Assembly: GCA_023376005.1 (NCBI GenBank)
Contig: CM042142.1
Span: 55,288,729-55,352,728 of the forward strand
DNA: 64,000 bases
Reading direction: 5' to 3'
From: Doryteuthis pealeii
Taxonomy: Eukaryota > Mollusca > Cephalopoda > Myopsida > Loliginidae
Under the pieces are notes generated by a model. That model worked only from the letters and a program-made list of their open reading frames with translations, ran no database searches and had not been told where the DNA came from. The position numbers and the translations under genes were made by a program. This document shows, one piece after another, positions 41,815 through 52,490 of the stretch. The stretch's first letter is position 1. The number at the start of each line of letters is the position of its first letter.

Positions 41815-41894
41815 CATTTTTTTGCACACAGCATATCAAGCATTCCTATCTAATCCAGATAAGTTGTATACTGTTGTATGCTTTCAAGTATTCC
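41815..41894. repeat. H repeats, interrupted
   Basis: H units (CATATCAAGCATTCCTATC, GCTTTCAAGTATTCC). The array resumes at 42136 after the next element. Confidence 0.7.
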
Positions 41895-42135
41895 GGACCA
41901 TATGACCTTTAGGCACCCCTTTTGCGATCTCAATTCGTGGGAACATTTTTTTCCATTTACACCATCAAAATCCAGTTAATTGTTAACAGACGATTTTTAG
42001 GGTTTTTTTTTTAAATTATAAAACTAACCCCTAACCTTAACCCCTAACAAACAACCGGATTTTAACAGTGTAAATGAGAAAAGTGTCCCCACGAATCTAG
42101 ATCGCAAAAGGGGTGCCCTAAAGGTCATATGGTCC
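41895..42135. mobile_element. MITE, 241 bp, inserted in H repeats
   Basis: TIR of about 47 bp: GGACCATATGACCTTTAGGC ... and its complement ending GGTCATATGGTCC. TSD AGTATTCC / AGTATTTC (41887-41894, 42136-42143; 7 of 8). The interior holds ACCCCTAACCTTAACCCC. The H unit TTTCAAGTATTCCTATCTAA is restored when the element is removed. Confidence 0.87.
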
Positions 42136-42280
42136 AGTATTTCTATCTAATACTAATAATTTATACACAATTATATTGTTTAAATTAACTATTTCTATTA
42201 AATAATAATCATTTGATTACATACAGGTTTCAAGTATTCCTAACATCAATAATTTTTGTCTATAATTATTCCAGGATTAT
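42136..42280. repeat. H repeats, continued
   Basis: CTATCTAATACTAATAATTT and following units. Confidence 0.7.
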
Positions 42281-43445
42281 TTCATCTTAAAAAACAAAGA
42301 AAAAAATTGTTGACCAAAATCAGTTGATTTTTTTTCACAAAATAGCCATTGTCTAGTCTTTGGCAAATGGTGCCAATATCTGTAAATTGCAATAAAAACC
42401 ATAACAACATATACTTCAAAAGTCGACTGATCAAAGGATTCTGTGAGAATCAGCTTTCAGTTTCTGTGAAAAATGACTCTTGACAGGCAAAAATCTGGAT
42501 GTGGATAAGATTTATAGATTATTATAAATATGAACAACAGCAAAAATAAACTTTTTAAAAAATGTTCTTATAGGTTCTGGACTTCTTATAAGTTTTCCCA
42601 GAGATTATTTAGACAAACAAAAAACAAACAACAAAGCAAAAAGGAAAAAAAAAAAAAAAAATTGTTAATGTAATCATCTTTCCGTGTTTCCATAACTTTT
42701 TATTCATTTATTTACATTTTTTAAATTTTTTTTCTTATCTATCTTGTTATTCTTACCTTTTGAAACAGAGACAAAAGATTAGAGAAATGATCTGTACATT
42801 TGTAAACTGATAAATCATCTCATTACTCTAGTGAAAAATTAAAATAAAGAATTTGGAAAGACGCCAATTCACACTCATCAAAAATATGATACCGGCTGCT
42901 TCCTTCTCTTTTACCTGTGTACTGCATAAACACATACATTGACACAGTCAGACAGACACAAACACACATTGTGTATCCAAGCGTCTGTGTATCATCCAGA
43001 GATCCATCAGTGTTTTCATGTGTATCTGCGTTCATTATGAATCTTATATTATCTTATTTTGAGAGTTTTGGAAATTGCAACTTAATAACTGACTTAATGG
43101 TAATTGTTTTACACGGCGGTTATTTTAGAGCTGTTGGCTATGTTTGTGGACTTGCTAATGCATAAGGAAGGAAAGTAATTAAAACTCTAGGAAAGATGAA
43201 AATAAACACAGTGTGTTTGGCACAGAAAGAAAATAAATTTGAAACAAATAAGAATACTTTTTTTTTTGTTTCCTTTTTTCTTTTTTCTTTTTTTGTCATT
43301 CTTGTTTTTTAAATTATTTACTATTTATTGATTGTTATTTTTATGTAATTGATAAAAAAAAAAGTTATATTGTTAAGAAAAGAAAACCTGATTAAATCAA
43401 TACTATGATTTATCATTTTATATTTAATTTTTATTTTCTTCATTC
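42281..43445. other. No supported gene
   Basis: AT-rich with poly-A at 42643-42661. The 82-codon (+) and 70-codon (-) frames around 42.9-43.1 kb overlap each other and have no splice or domain support. Confidence 0.4.
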
Positions 43446-43704
43446 TGTCTGCTAACTAAAACTATCAGGTTTATATATATATATATTATATTATATAAAG
43501 TGAAGGAAAGGACTTTGAATTTATTTTATGTAATAATTAATTTCAACTGCAACAAGCTTAGATTGTTACAGCATCTTCAGACCCTATGTTGCTCTGTCCG
43601 TTCACACACACCTGAAACAATGTACATGGAGCCCTCACTAAGGATGACCTCTATCACTACAAAAGAACTCTGCATAGAATGATCCTCAATGCCAAGAAAT
43701 ACAG

Positions 43705-43705
<1 letters not shown>

Positions 43706-43744
<39 letters not shown>

Positions 43745-43745
43745 T
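43706..43745. repeat. (CA)n(TA)n microsatellite
   Basis: CA then TA run. Confidence 0.9.
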
Positions 43746-43944
43746 AGTTGAACAACACAGACATTTACTTTCAGCTGAAAATACTTGGGAACAAATCAGC
43801 TATGGCAAATTCATCAGCCAATTCCAGCCGGATATTCTATCATACATTTGGTAACTTGAAAGGACTGAGAAAAGAATTTGTGGATGAAAAAAAACAAAAA
43901 AAAAACTCTGCGCTGTTCAACCAAATATGTCTAAAGAAATGCTG

Positions 43945-43955
<11 letters not shown>
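43746..43955. mobile_element. Foldback element related to 11299-11520
   Basis: GTTGAACAACACAGACATTT on the left and CTCTGCGCTGTTCAAC on the right, with AGCCAATTCCAGCCGGATAT and AAGAAATGCTGCCTA shared with the 11.3-kb element. The arms are diverged. The frame at 43748-44089 lies inside it. Confidence 0.65.
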
Positions 43956-43999
<44 letters not shown>

Positions 44000-44021
44000 A
44001 TGTGTGTGTGGTGTGTGTGTG
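43948..44021. repeat. (TA)n(TG)n microsatellite
   Basis: TA run then TG run. Confidence 0.95.
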
Positions 44022-44029
44022 TATTACTG

Positions 44030-44370
44030 TTTTTTGTCTATAATCATTTGTTTGCACACAGTTATAGGGTATCAAACATTCATATCTAATACAAATAATT
44101 TTCACACAGATATATGGTTTTAAGTATTCCTATCAAATACTAATAATTTATATATGAATATATGGTGTAAACTATTTCTATTTAATAATCATTTGTTTGC
44201 ACACAGTTATAATAATTCAAGTAATTAATAATAATTATAATCCTTAGTAAACAATTATAGCTTCAAGCAACTATTCATAATACAAATAATTGCACAGTTA
44301 TATGGTTCAAGTACTCCTATCAAATATAAGTAATTCAGAAACAGATTTATTTGACGCAATGAGATTTTCT
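44030..44370. repeat. H repeats ending in a short B2 start
   Basis: About seven units, then AACAGATTTATTTGACGCA at 44340. Confidence 0.7.
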
Positions 44371-44512
44371 TTAGATGAACCATTTTCAATCTTTACTGTC
44401 ACTTCATTTCACATATTTTCTTCCATCTTTTGATTTTAGTTCTTTTTTTATACTATTCACACAAAACTATCTATATCTGTTTTTCAGGTATGAGAATACA
44501 AAAAATCCCAAA

Positions 44513-44544
44513 TATAGATAGATAGATAGATAGATAGATAGACA
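44513..44544 (+). repeat. (ATAG)n microsatellite
   Basis: About seven tetranucleotides. Confidence 0.9.
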
Positions 44545-44924
44545 GTATCCGCGTACAGCATGAACATTTTCGTTGGAGTAGTATTATTTCGGTAATTAAC
44601 CCAAAAGTGTTTAATAATTTAATAATAATTGTGAAAAATTATGGGTCTTTGGCCTCAGTTATTGACAAGCGATGACATAATGTATCTTGCACAACCTCGC
44701 CTGGATTCTAGGTTACTTCTTTATTTTCAAAGTACAATGCTATCTTGACTCACAAGATTAATTCGTTTCACTCGTAACTCAATTTCCTCGTATATCAAAT
44801 CAAATTTCTCCATATAAATAAATTGAAATGACATTACTCTGCCCCAGCCTCAATCCAGAAAAAACACCCTAATATATCCATTTATCTAATGATGTATCAA
44901 ATCCTTATGGATTATTTAAAGCAC

Positions 44925-44977
44925 AAATACAAATAATTTGCACTCAGTTATATGGTTCAAGTATTCCTATATAATAA
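44925..44977. repeat. H repeat
   Basis: One to two units directly before LINE Q. Confidence 0.65.
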
Positions 44978-45280
44978 TCATCATGTCACGCAAATTGCAC
45001 GGATATCCATGACAATCTCTCGCCAACCTTCTCTATCATTCATTGCCTCAGGGAGGTCCTCTGCGCAGCAGCTAGTATCTGCGCAGAGTTGGTCAATGAA
45101 GGTACTTGTTGGGCGGCCCACATTAGCATGTCCATGTGTTGGCTTCCACAGGAGAACGTCGCTTATGAGTTCGTCTTACTCCTCCAGCAGTGTCCAGCAT
45201 GTCTTGTCCGTTTCACTCAGATGGTTTGTGAGATGGGGGCAGGTGGCCACATAGCTGCTTGCTTGTGGGGTGCTGTTTCC
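44978..45280 (-). mobile_element. LINE Q, 3' end of ORF2
   Basis: The best copy. The minus strand reads DELISDVLLWKPTHGHANVG, then RPTSTFIDQLCADTSCCAED, then LPEAMNDREGWREIVMDIRA and a stop. This is the canonical C-terminal tail of non-LTR retrotransposon ORF2 proteins. It is 5'-truncated, in H repeats on both sides (TTCCTATATAATA on each flank), with a short CAT-type 3' tail. Confidence 0.85.
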
Positions 45281-45326
45281 TATATAATACTAATACACAA
45301 GTAACTATTCCTATATAATGATGATA

Positions 45327-45690
45327 AACCACAGTATGATAATTTAATTATTACGTTTGATATGCTTACATAAGAATTATTTCAAAATAGTTTAATATGT
45401 AAAAAGTATAATAATCTGATTTAACACTCTCTCACTCTTTTTTCTTTCTTTCCTTCTTTTCATTATGTTCAACTGAAACATTAGTGTGATCACTTCTGCA
45501 CGCTCACCTGCTATCTATCTTTCCACTTCTCTCTTATATTTTTCTGTGTAGCATGTCCTTTTTCTTTCCTTTCTTTATAATCAATGGTTCATTATTTAGC
45601 TGAGGTGACAACACTCATAAGAAATAATTTGGCAGTAAAGCAACACCAGATTATCAGTATTTACATTTTTGCATTTCATCTTGGATGATT
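45327..45690 (-). mobile_element. Family X repeat
   Basis: Antisense: CCACAGTATGATAATTTAAT to TTTGCATTTCATCTTGGATG. The 5' quarter is missing. Confidence 0.75.
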
Positions 45691-45763
45691 TTCTATCCAA
45701 TACAAATAATTAGTACACAGTTGCATGGTTTCAAGTATTCCTATTTAATACAAATAATCCAGA
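45691..45763. repeat. H repeats
   Basis: Two units. Confidence 0.65.
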
Positions 45764-45940
45764 AACAGATTTATTTGACCCATAACTTGGATCCTAACAG
45801 GTATAATCACAGCCATTTAATATCATCAGAAAAAAAAAATAAAGAAATTAGGTAGCTACATCTCCTCCAAAGTATCCCACCCTTGGGATTTACAACACTT
45901 ATCTGAGCATCTGTTCTACATTATTTAAAAAAACTCTTCA
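45764..45940 (-). repeat. B2 start plus duplicated flank, copy 1
   Basis: AACAGATTTATTTGACCCAT, then CACAGCCATTTAATATCATC, GTAGCTACATCTCCTCC and CATCTGTTCTACAT. It recurs at 46930-47120. Confidence 0.8.
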
Positions 45941-45944
45941 TACT

Positions 45945-46929
45945 GATGATTTATACACAATTATATAGTTTTAACTAACAATTTTCTATGTCATAATAAT
46001 CATTTGCTTACATACAGGTTTTAAGAATTCCTAACACCAATAATTTTTATGTCTATAATCATTTGTTTGCACACAATCATATGGTTTCAAATATTCCTAT
46101 CTAATACAAATAATTAGCATAGTTTTATGGTTTCAAAATTTCCTATCCAATACAAATAATTAGCACAGTTTTATGTTTCAAGTATTTTTCTATCTAATAC
46201 AAATAATTAGCACAGTTGTATGGTTTCAAGTATTCTCTATCTAATACAAATAATTAGCACAGTTTATAATTCAGTTGTATTTTCAAATATTCCTATCTAA
46301 TACAAATAACTAGCACAGTTATATGGTTTCAAGTATTTCTATCTAATACAAATAATTAGCACAGTTATATGGTTTCAATATTCCTATCTAATACAAATAA
46401 CTAGCACAGTTATATGGTTTTCAAGTATTTCTATCTAATACAAATAATTAGCACAGTTATATGGTTTCAAATATTCCTATCTAATACAAATAATTAGCAC
46501 AGTTATGTCTATCTAATACAAATAATTAGCACAGTTATATGGTTCAAGTATGTCTATCTAATACAAATAATTAGCACAGTTATATGGTTTCAAGTATTCT
46601 ATCTAATACAAATAATTAGCACAGTTATACGGTTTCAAGTATGTCTATCTAATACAAATAATTAGCACAGTTATATGGTTTCAAGTATGTCTATCTAATA
46701 CAAATAATTAGCACAGTTATATGGTTTCAAGTATTCCTATCTAATACAAATAATTTATACACAATTATATGATTTAAACTTTCTATTTAATAAACATTTG
46801 TTTGCATACGATTATAATATTTCACGTAACTAATAATAATAATAATCCTTAGTAAACAATTCTAATCTAATACAAATAATTAGTAGATAGTTATATGGTT
46901 TCAATTATTCCTATCTAATACAAATAATC
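45945..46929 (+). repeat. H tandem array, 46-bp unit
   Basis: The unit is ATACAAATAATTAGCACAGT TATATGGTTTCAAGTATTCC TATCTA (written in parts). About 14 well-conserved units lie at 46090-46755, with diverged ones either side. Some units are shortened (for example at 46501-46512). Confidence 0.92.
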
Positions 46930-47120
46930 TAGAAAGAGATTTATTTGACCTATACATTAGATCCTAACAGGTACAATCACAGCCATTTAATATCATCAGG
47001 AGAAAAAAAAGAAAGAAATAGGTAGCTACATCTCCTTCAAAGTATTCCCCCCCTCCTTTGGGATTTACAACACTTATCCTAGCATCTGTTCTACATTTTT
47101 TTTTTAAAGAAACCTCTTCA
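46930..47120 (-). repeat. B2 start plus duplicated flank, copy 2
   Basis: Same as 45764-45940, 1,166 bp further on. Confidence 0.8.
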
Positions 47121-47473
47121 GAGTTCTCTTTAGGAATTGTCATCAACTGCCACATTGAATTCTCCTTAATCTTATCCAGTCTGAAGTCTCTTCTCTTTCA
47201 ATGGCAATTCTAGCTTTAAGAAAAGCCAGAAATCAAAGAACCAAATCTGGACTGTAGGTGGCGAGGGGTGACAGATCTGGGTGATGCAATGATTTGCCAA
47301 AAACACTGTACATCAGATAAGAATAGGCATTTAAAATAGATAAAATGGCTTGATAGTTCTTCCTGGACAGTTTGCGGAATCCCCCCCGATTCTTACACTG
47401 TCAATCACTGCTTTTTTTTTCTTCTTCTTTCTTTCCATTCCCATTGCAACCTGCATTCATTCAACATTTTCAG
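47121..47473. other. No supported gene
   Basis: Contains GGGTGACAGATCTGGGTGATG and a T-run. The minus-strand frame at 46964-47155 overlaps repeats. Confidence 0.35.
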
Positions 47474-47641
47474 ATTAGTGAAAGCTTTCCAGGATGTGGA
47501 TCACTTACAACAGATTTCTGGCCATGTTTTAAATGTCACTACCAAAATTTTTATCTGGCTTTTACTTATTCATTAAATCATCCCCCAGAAGCCTTTTTAA
47601 ACATTCAAATTATCATGTCTGAAGCAAAATTTTATACGAAG
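47474..47641 (+). CDS. Weak exon candidate
   Basis: Acceptor-like TTCAACATTTTCAG before 47474, 56 open codons (SFPGCGSLTTDFWPCFKCHY and further), donor-like AAG|GTAATC at 47642. The donor belongs to a mariner TIR fragment, which weakens the case. Not recognised. Confidence 0.18.
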
Positions 47642-47697
47642 GTAATCCCAAAGGTAAGGTATCCAAAATATTTAGAAATCACAGAAACGTTAATTGT
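47638..47697. mobile_element. Mariner TIR fragment
   Basis: GGTAATCCCAAAGGTAAGGT and CCAAAATATTTAGAAATCAC match the end of the element at 47829. Confidence 0.75.
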
Positions 47698-47739
47698 TAT
47701 TCAACCTTGATACATTATCATATATCAATTGGTGTGGAA

Positions 47740-47806
47740 TAAAGAAACACACAAATTCAAGCCAACTTTACATCCTGCCCATGACAGAGGGGGTTGGGTA
47801 AATATA
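47740..47806 (+). mobile_element. SINE A 3' fragment
   Basis: CTTTACATCCTGCCCATGAC and GGGTTGGGTAAATATATA. Confidence 0.65.
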
Positions 47807-47828
47807 TACTTATGACCTAAGTAAACGC

Positions 47829-48502
47829 ATGAGGGTAATCCCAAAGGTAAAGTCTCCAAAATATTTAGTTATTTACTAAGATTAACTTAGATGTGGCACA
47901 AGGCCAGAAGTATGGGGCACCAGTGAGAATCTAACTCACTAACAATGGTCTGCGAAGTTAGCTTGCTAACCATTAGGCTACATGAGGTGCCTCCAAATAT
48001 TTAGAAATCACAGAAATGTTTAATGTCAATAATGTTTACATTTTTTAAAGTTTCAACATGTATATTTTTCTACATAATCACCATTTTAGCCAATGCATTT
48101 TTGTAGGTACTGTGGCAGTCTTTGTATGCACATGTTATACCAGCTCACCACCAAGTCATTGAGGAAGTGTCTTCATCATTGTTTCAAACTCCCAACACCA
48201 CTTGCGGATGTTATTGACCCCCATGCATGACTTGCCATACACTTCTGTTGATTGGCAATGATTTTTCAATTGGTTTTATGCCTTTTATATTCAAAACCCA
48301 AATAAGTGCATGAACTTCTTAATTGGCAGTAGCGTCAATCAGAAACTCCATTACATTCCAATGCCAAGGAAAGACTGAGTGTGGGAAAAAAGGCAGTCGT
48401 GGGTGCATGCATAACAAATACAACAGTGTTGCCAATAGCTGCACAAACAGTTTCACTGTGTCCCCAGTGCTTTAAAGACCTTACTTTTAAGATTACCCTC
48501 AT
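47829..48502 (-). mobile_element. Mariner element, internally deleted
   Basis: TIRs TGAGGGTAATCCCAAAGGTA (left) and its near-complement ending AAGATTACCCTCA (right), followed on the right by TA. The minus strand keeps pieces of mariner transposase with stops: EVHALIWVLNIKGIKPIEKS, then EVYGKSCMGVNNIRKWCWEFE-like helix-turn-helix sequence, then straight to the C-terminal QKCIG.NGDYVEK. The DD34D catalytic part is deleted. A SINE C sits inside the left end. Confidence 0.87.
47869..47991 (-). mobile_element. SINE C in mariner
   Basis: Antisense tRNA-like SINE (GGCACC end, GCTAACCATTAGGCTAC as A box complement). TSD TCCAAAATATTTAG / TCCAAATATTTAG at 47855-47868 and 47992-48004. Removal restores the mariner end as seen at 47660-47690. 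Confidence 0.88.
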
Positions 48503-48597
48503 AAAACCAGCAAAGTTATTGAAACTGGTAAAACCAATTAAGTCAGCAATATATTTTTAGATTTAAAAGAATAAAAATAGAAGGAACTGAGGAAAAA

Positions 48598-48952
48598 AGA
48601 ATTATATGGTTTCAAGTAACTATTCTTATTTAGTAATAATATTTACACAGTTATAGGATATCAAGTATTCTTATCTAATACAAATAATTTGAACAGTTTT
48701 ATGGTTTCAAATATTCCTATCTAATACAAATAATTTGAACAGTTTTATGGTTTCAAATATTCCTATCTAATACAAATAATTTGCAGAGTTTTCTGGTTTC
48801 AAATAATTATGTAGTTTCAAGTAATCATTTCTATTTAATAATTAATCATTTGTTTACAAGACAGTATTATGGTTTCAAGTAACTAAAAATAATCCTTAGT
48901 AAACAATTATAGCTTCAAATAACTATTCTTAATAGAAATAATCTCCCAAACA
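48598..48952. repeat. H repeats
   Basis: About seven diverged units (GGTTTCAAATATTCC, ATACAAATAATTTGAACAG). Confidence 0.75.
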
Positions 48953-49302
48953 ATTCTGGAGCTGGAATGGGAAAATGCTGTATATTCTCAAGATCTGTCT
49001 CTCCTTCAGACTAAAACTTGCTTGTTTGATCAGCAATTAAAGAGATATTTAAAGATTCCTCAAAGAAATGACCAAAATCAAAACTAAAATCCTTTTTTAT
49101 TATAAATTACACAGCAGAGTTGAAAAGTGATATAAGGTCAAAGAAAGACAGAGAAAATGCTTTAATGATTCAGTAAGGATGCTATTTAAAGAAAATAAAA
49201 ATAGTAAAGAAAAAAAAAAGATTTCAATTTTTGCATCAAATTAATGACGATAAAACAGCCAAGGTTGACTATGAAGGTAACAGCTTTCAATTGATACTGT
49301 CT
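48953..49302. other. No recognised feature
   Basis: AT-rich, no gene. Confidence 0.4.
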
Positions 49303-49502
49303 GCTGGGTTATTTTATGCCAAAGACATTTTCTTTTATTAATTATTGATGGGCATTCATTTTCTTAAAACTCAATTATTTCTATTTAACCCGTAGATGGG
49401 ACCATAATAGGTACTACCACTGTGGGTCAAGATGGACCTGGAGTAATGGCAATGAAAGGTACTCCACATTCCCTAGAGCTCCAAAATTGGAACTTCAACC
49501 AC
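49303..49502 (-). mobile_element. Family B, 5'-truncated
   Basis: GGGTTATTTTATGCC near the 3' end and CCGTAGATGGGACC inside. Confidence 0.78.
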
Positions 49503-49718
49503 CTTATTATAATACTGGACTCAAGTAACAATAGGGTTTTACATTATTGATGCTGATGGAAATTGAGCGGTTTACAGTTTGAACCTAATTTGTATATTGA
49601 AACTTGATTTCTAATTGTTTGGTTTTATCCAACTGATTTACCAGACGGGAGTAACTCAAAAGTTGGAGTTTCATTAGTTAAAAAAACTTGTATCCGGAAT
49701 ATATTTGCTAGTTTATAT
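49503..49718 (+). mobile_element. Family I, strongly diverged
   Basis: CCTTATTATAATACTGG, GAGCGGTTTACAGTTTG and CTAATTGTTTGGTTTTATC follow family I in order with deletions. Confidence 0.5.
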
Positions 49719-49730
49719 AATTCACATTTT

Positions 49731-50820
49731 GTCTTAATTTTTTAGATGAGGTTTGATAATTCTTATTTGGATTATTCGGACTATTATCCTCATTTTTATT
49801 GTTATCTGCATAACGTTTCCAATTGGACACATAGTGTAGTGGATAAAGGTATTGGATAAAGGCATTGGGTTAATGCAGTTCTAAATGACTTATCTCTAGG
49901 CTGCAGGTTCAATCCTGGTTTGGTTTGTTTGGTTTGTTTTGTTTTACGGCATATCAACCTCAGTGGGTCATTTAATGCCAATAAAGTTTTGAAATAAATC
50001 AATTCTTAATGGATAATACAATTTTTTATAAATACATTTTCTATTTAACCCATAGATGGGACCCTAACAGGTACTACCACTCCGGGTCACAGTGGACCAG
50101 GGAGCAATGGGATGAAGGGTGCTCCACATTCCCAAACCTCCAAACTGGAACCTCACCATCAGATAGAGTTTAACGTCATTCCCAGGACATGTAGACCCGC
50201 AGCCACCGCCTTCTAGCACCCATATGATAAAAGGGGTTGGGGCTTGCCATAAGGGCAAATAGGATTGGGAAAATCATATAGGTGCTAAGGCTTGATGTGA
50301 CCAGCCGATTAATCGGAGGGGGCCTCTCCGACCGCCCGTCTAGCCCAAGATAAGGCCAAAGTGGAGTATTGCATGTCATGAATTACTCATCCACCTGGGC
50401 TCTATCCTTAAGCATCATGGGTCACCACCCACGGCCAACAGGTGGCCTCATTGGGGGAGTCTTACCCCTCTGCAGAGGTGCAGTTGGTGCGTTCTAACGC
50501 CCCAGCCGACAGGGCGGGGTTCAATCCTGGTCAAGGGTGACAGTAACATACAATAATAATTAACACAGCTTAACACCTGTACCCCAGCTATGGTTAGTGG
50601 AATGAGAACAAGATACCCCCATAGATTGTTTAAAGGGTTGGGTTCAAAGTTCCGTGATGGCTCCTGAATACGACAAGAAGTTTCCAGAGTTCAAAAAGGT
50701 TTTAGAGTTCAAAAAAGCTCCTGAGTCTGACAAGAAATACCTGACGAAGGCCGGAAGGCACATCAGCCGAAATGTTGCACAGATAACAATAAAGATGAGG
50801 ACAATAGTTCAAATAATACA
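49731..50820 (+). mobile_element. SINE G, full-length with head, foldback arm and nested B
   Basis: Outer TSD AATTCACATTTT at 49719-49730 and 50821-50832. The left 85 bp is an inverted copy of the SINE's own 3' end (TGATAATTCTTATTTGGATTATTCGG). The full SINE follows in sense: tRNA-like head (TAGTGTAGTGGATAAAGG as A box, CAGGTTCAATCCTGG as B box), the body GACAGTAACATACAATAATA, CAGCTATGGTTAGTGGAATG, the hammerhead-like segment CTGACGA ... GAAA (50741-50772) and AAAGATGAGGACAATAG. Family B is inserted in the B box. Confidence 0.88.
49920..50517 (-). mobile_element. Family B, full length, nested in SINE G
   Basis: The best-defined copy: 598 bp between two copies of the 14-bp TSD GGTTCAATCCTGGT (49906-49919, 50518-50531). 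On the minus strand it starts GCCCTGTCGGCTGGGGC, has CTGCACCTCTGCAGAGG, TTGGCCGTGGGTGGTGACC, CCCATCTATGGGTTAAATAG, and ends GAGGTTGATATGCCGTAAAA plus a short CAAAC-type tail. TSD length, constant 3' end and frequent 5' truncation point to LINE-mediated retroposition. No reading frame is conserved among copies. No tRNA or 5S head was recognised. Confidence 0.9.
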
Positions 50821-50832
50821 AATTCACATTTT

Positions 50833-51790
50833 TTAAGGATAATTCTTGAGTATAATTTATTAATCTATTTCAGCAAAAAGAAAGAAAAAATATAATTTCT
50901 TAATTTTTATATATTTTCTTTCTATAAAAATTCACTCATATTTTGGACAGATCCTTTTCTTGGTGTATATATGACTAATAAACTCTGAAAGAAAACAAAC
51001 AAAAAATACCAAATACTATCTATTATCTTTTTTGGAAAGAACGGAACCTTGTGCAAATTGATGTCCCTCTGGAATGAACCTCCAAAACAATACATGGATT
51101 CTAGCCAAGGCTAAATGACTTCTATAAGTAAACATCTCAGACACATAAAAATAATATATATATATATATATATATAATATATATACACTGAAAAATCCTG
51201 AATTGCCTTTAGTGTCAGACCATTGATCTTAATCTATCTGTACCAAATTCAAGTCTTTGATACTATTCCTTTGGTATCAAACATTATCATATCTTCAATA
51301 TCATATATTGTGCAGTCAACTTGAATGTTGCCTTAGTGTCCACTTAGATACTAGGCTATTTTTTTTTTTTTTTTAGTTTTTTTTTTTCATGTTTTTAAAT
51401 CAAATAGGATTTCCTCCTCATTCAATTTAAGAGTCCAATATCTCACACAAAAGAGGTCAGTTTTCTTCCTATTCCTCTTCCCTCTATATAGAAACTGCAC
51501 GCAGAATAGTAAATCCACCCACATTGGGGCTTAGATTGATCTAATTATTCAGAAAATGTTCTCCCTTCCACACATGACATATGCAGTTATCACTTTTACC
51601 AAAAACTAGACAGTTGGTTGACCTGCTTAATGTCTGAAATTGTTAAGCATTTACCCAAAACGTTCAAGCCTTGAATTTGAATACTGATTTTCTGTATAAA
51701 TAGACCCACCCCCCATATTACGACCCCATCAGGGAGATCAAGTCTCTTTGAATTGGGAGACTAAAACAACCTTCCAACTGCTTACAACCC
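50833..51790. other. No recognised gene
   Basis: (TA)n at 51152-51184 and T-run at 51359-51376. Confidence 0.4.
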
Positions 51791-52175
51791 CCATTGTATA
51801 ATGTGAAACTTATTAAATACCCGGCGTTGCAAGGGTAGGGGGGGTATTTTTTTATTTTTTTTTTTTTAAAGAAGGTCCATTATTACTGAATCGTGACTTG
51901 GATCCCCGCTGGATGCCTCATTAAAATCTCCATGTAAAAAAGACCTTGCGTTGATCCAGACACTCTAAAAAGAAAAATTAATGTCTACTATTGACAATAT
52001 TAAATGCAAAAAAAAATGAAATAAAACAAATCTTCATTATTTTTACTCAAAAAGCAAGATCTGATGATAGTGAATGTGTACCTATATTTACTTTGTCATT
52101 AATTCTTTTATTTTCATAGTTTCCTCTGGACATACATACACACAACTGCCCTTTATATATGTATAGACTAGAAGT
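51791..52175 (+). mobile_element. Probable LINE-type 3' repeat, copy 1
   Basis: ATTAAATACCCGGCGTTGCA and, further on, GATGATAGTGAATG ... CATAGTTTCCTCTGGACATA. The second part recurs at 52335-52490. The arrangement resembles 3' regions of invertebrate non-LTR elements; no coding part is seen. Confidence 0.4.
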
Positions 52176-52334
52176 GGCTACCCAGGGATAATAATAAGTT
52201 AGTCTCGTAGATCTATTGATTGTTTTTGGTCTTGCATAATTAATTTATGTTTTAATTAAAATGCAACCAATGACTTTGCCTTTTCTTACTATTAAAATCC
52301 TAATTTTTAAATATCTTCCCAAATATAAATAAAA

Positions 52335-52490
52335 CCTTCATTATTTTTGCACAAAAAGTAAGCTCTGATGATAGTGAATGTCTTTATATATTTACTTTGT
52401 CATTAATTGTTTTATTTTCATAGTTTCCTCCGGACATACATACTGACATACAGACACACCAATTGTCTTGTATAGATTAGCTTAAAAGCA
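52335..52490 (+). repeat. Direct repeat of 52023-52175
   Basis: GATGATAGTGAATGTC ... CATAGTTTCCTCCGGACATA, about 310 bp from its partner. Confidence 0.75.

Noticed and set aside
46090..46755. CRISPR-like array of 46-bp units
   Set aside because: Units are contiguous with no unique spacers, and the genome is eukaryotic.
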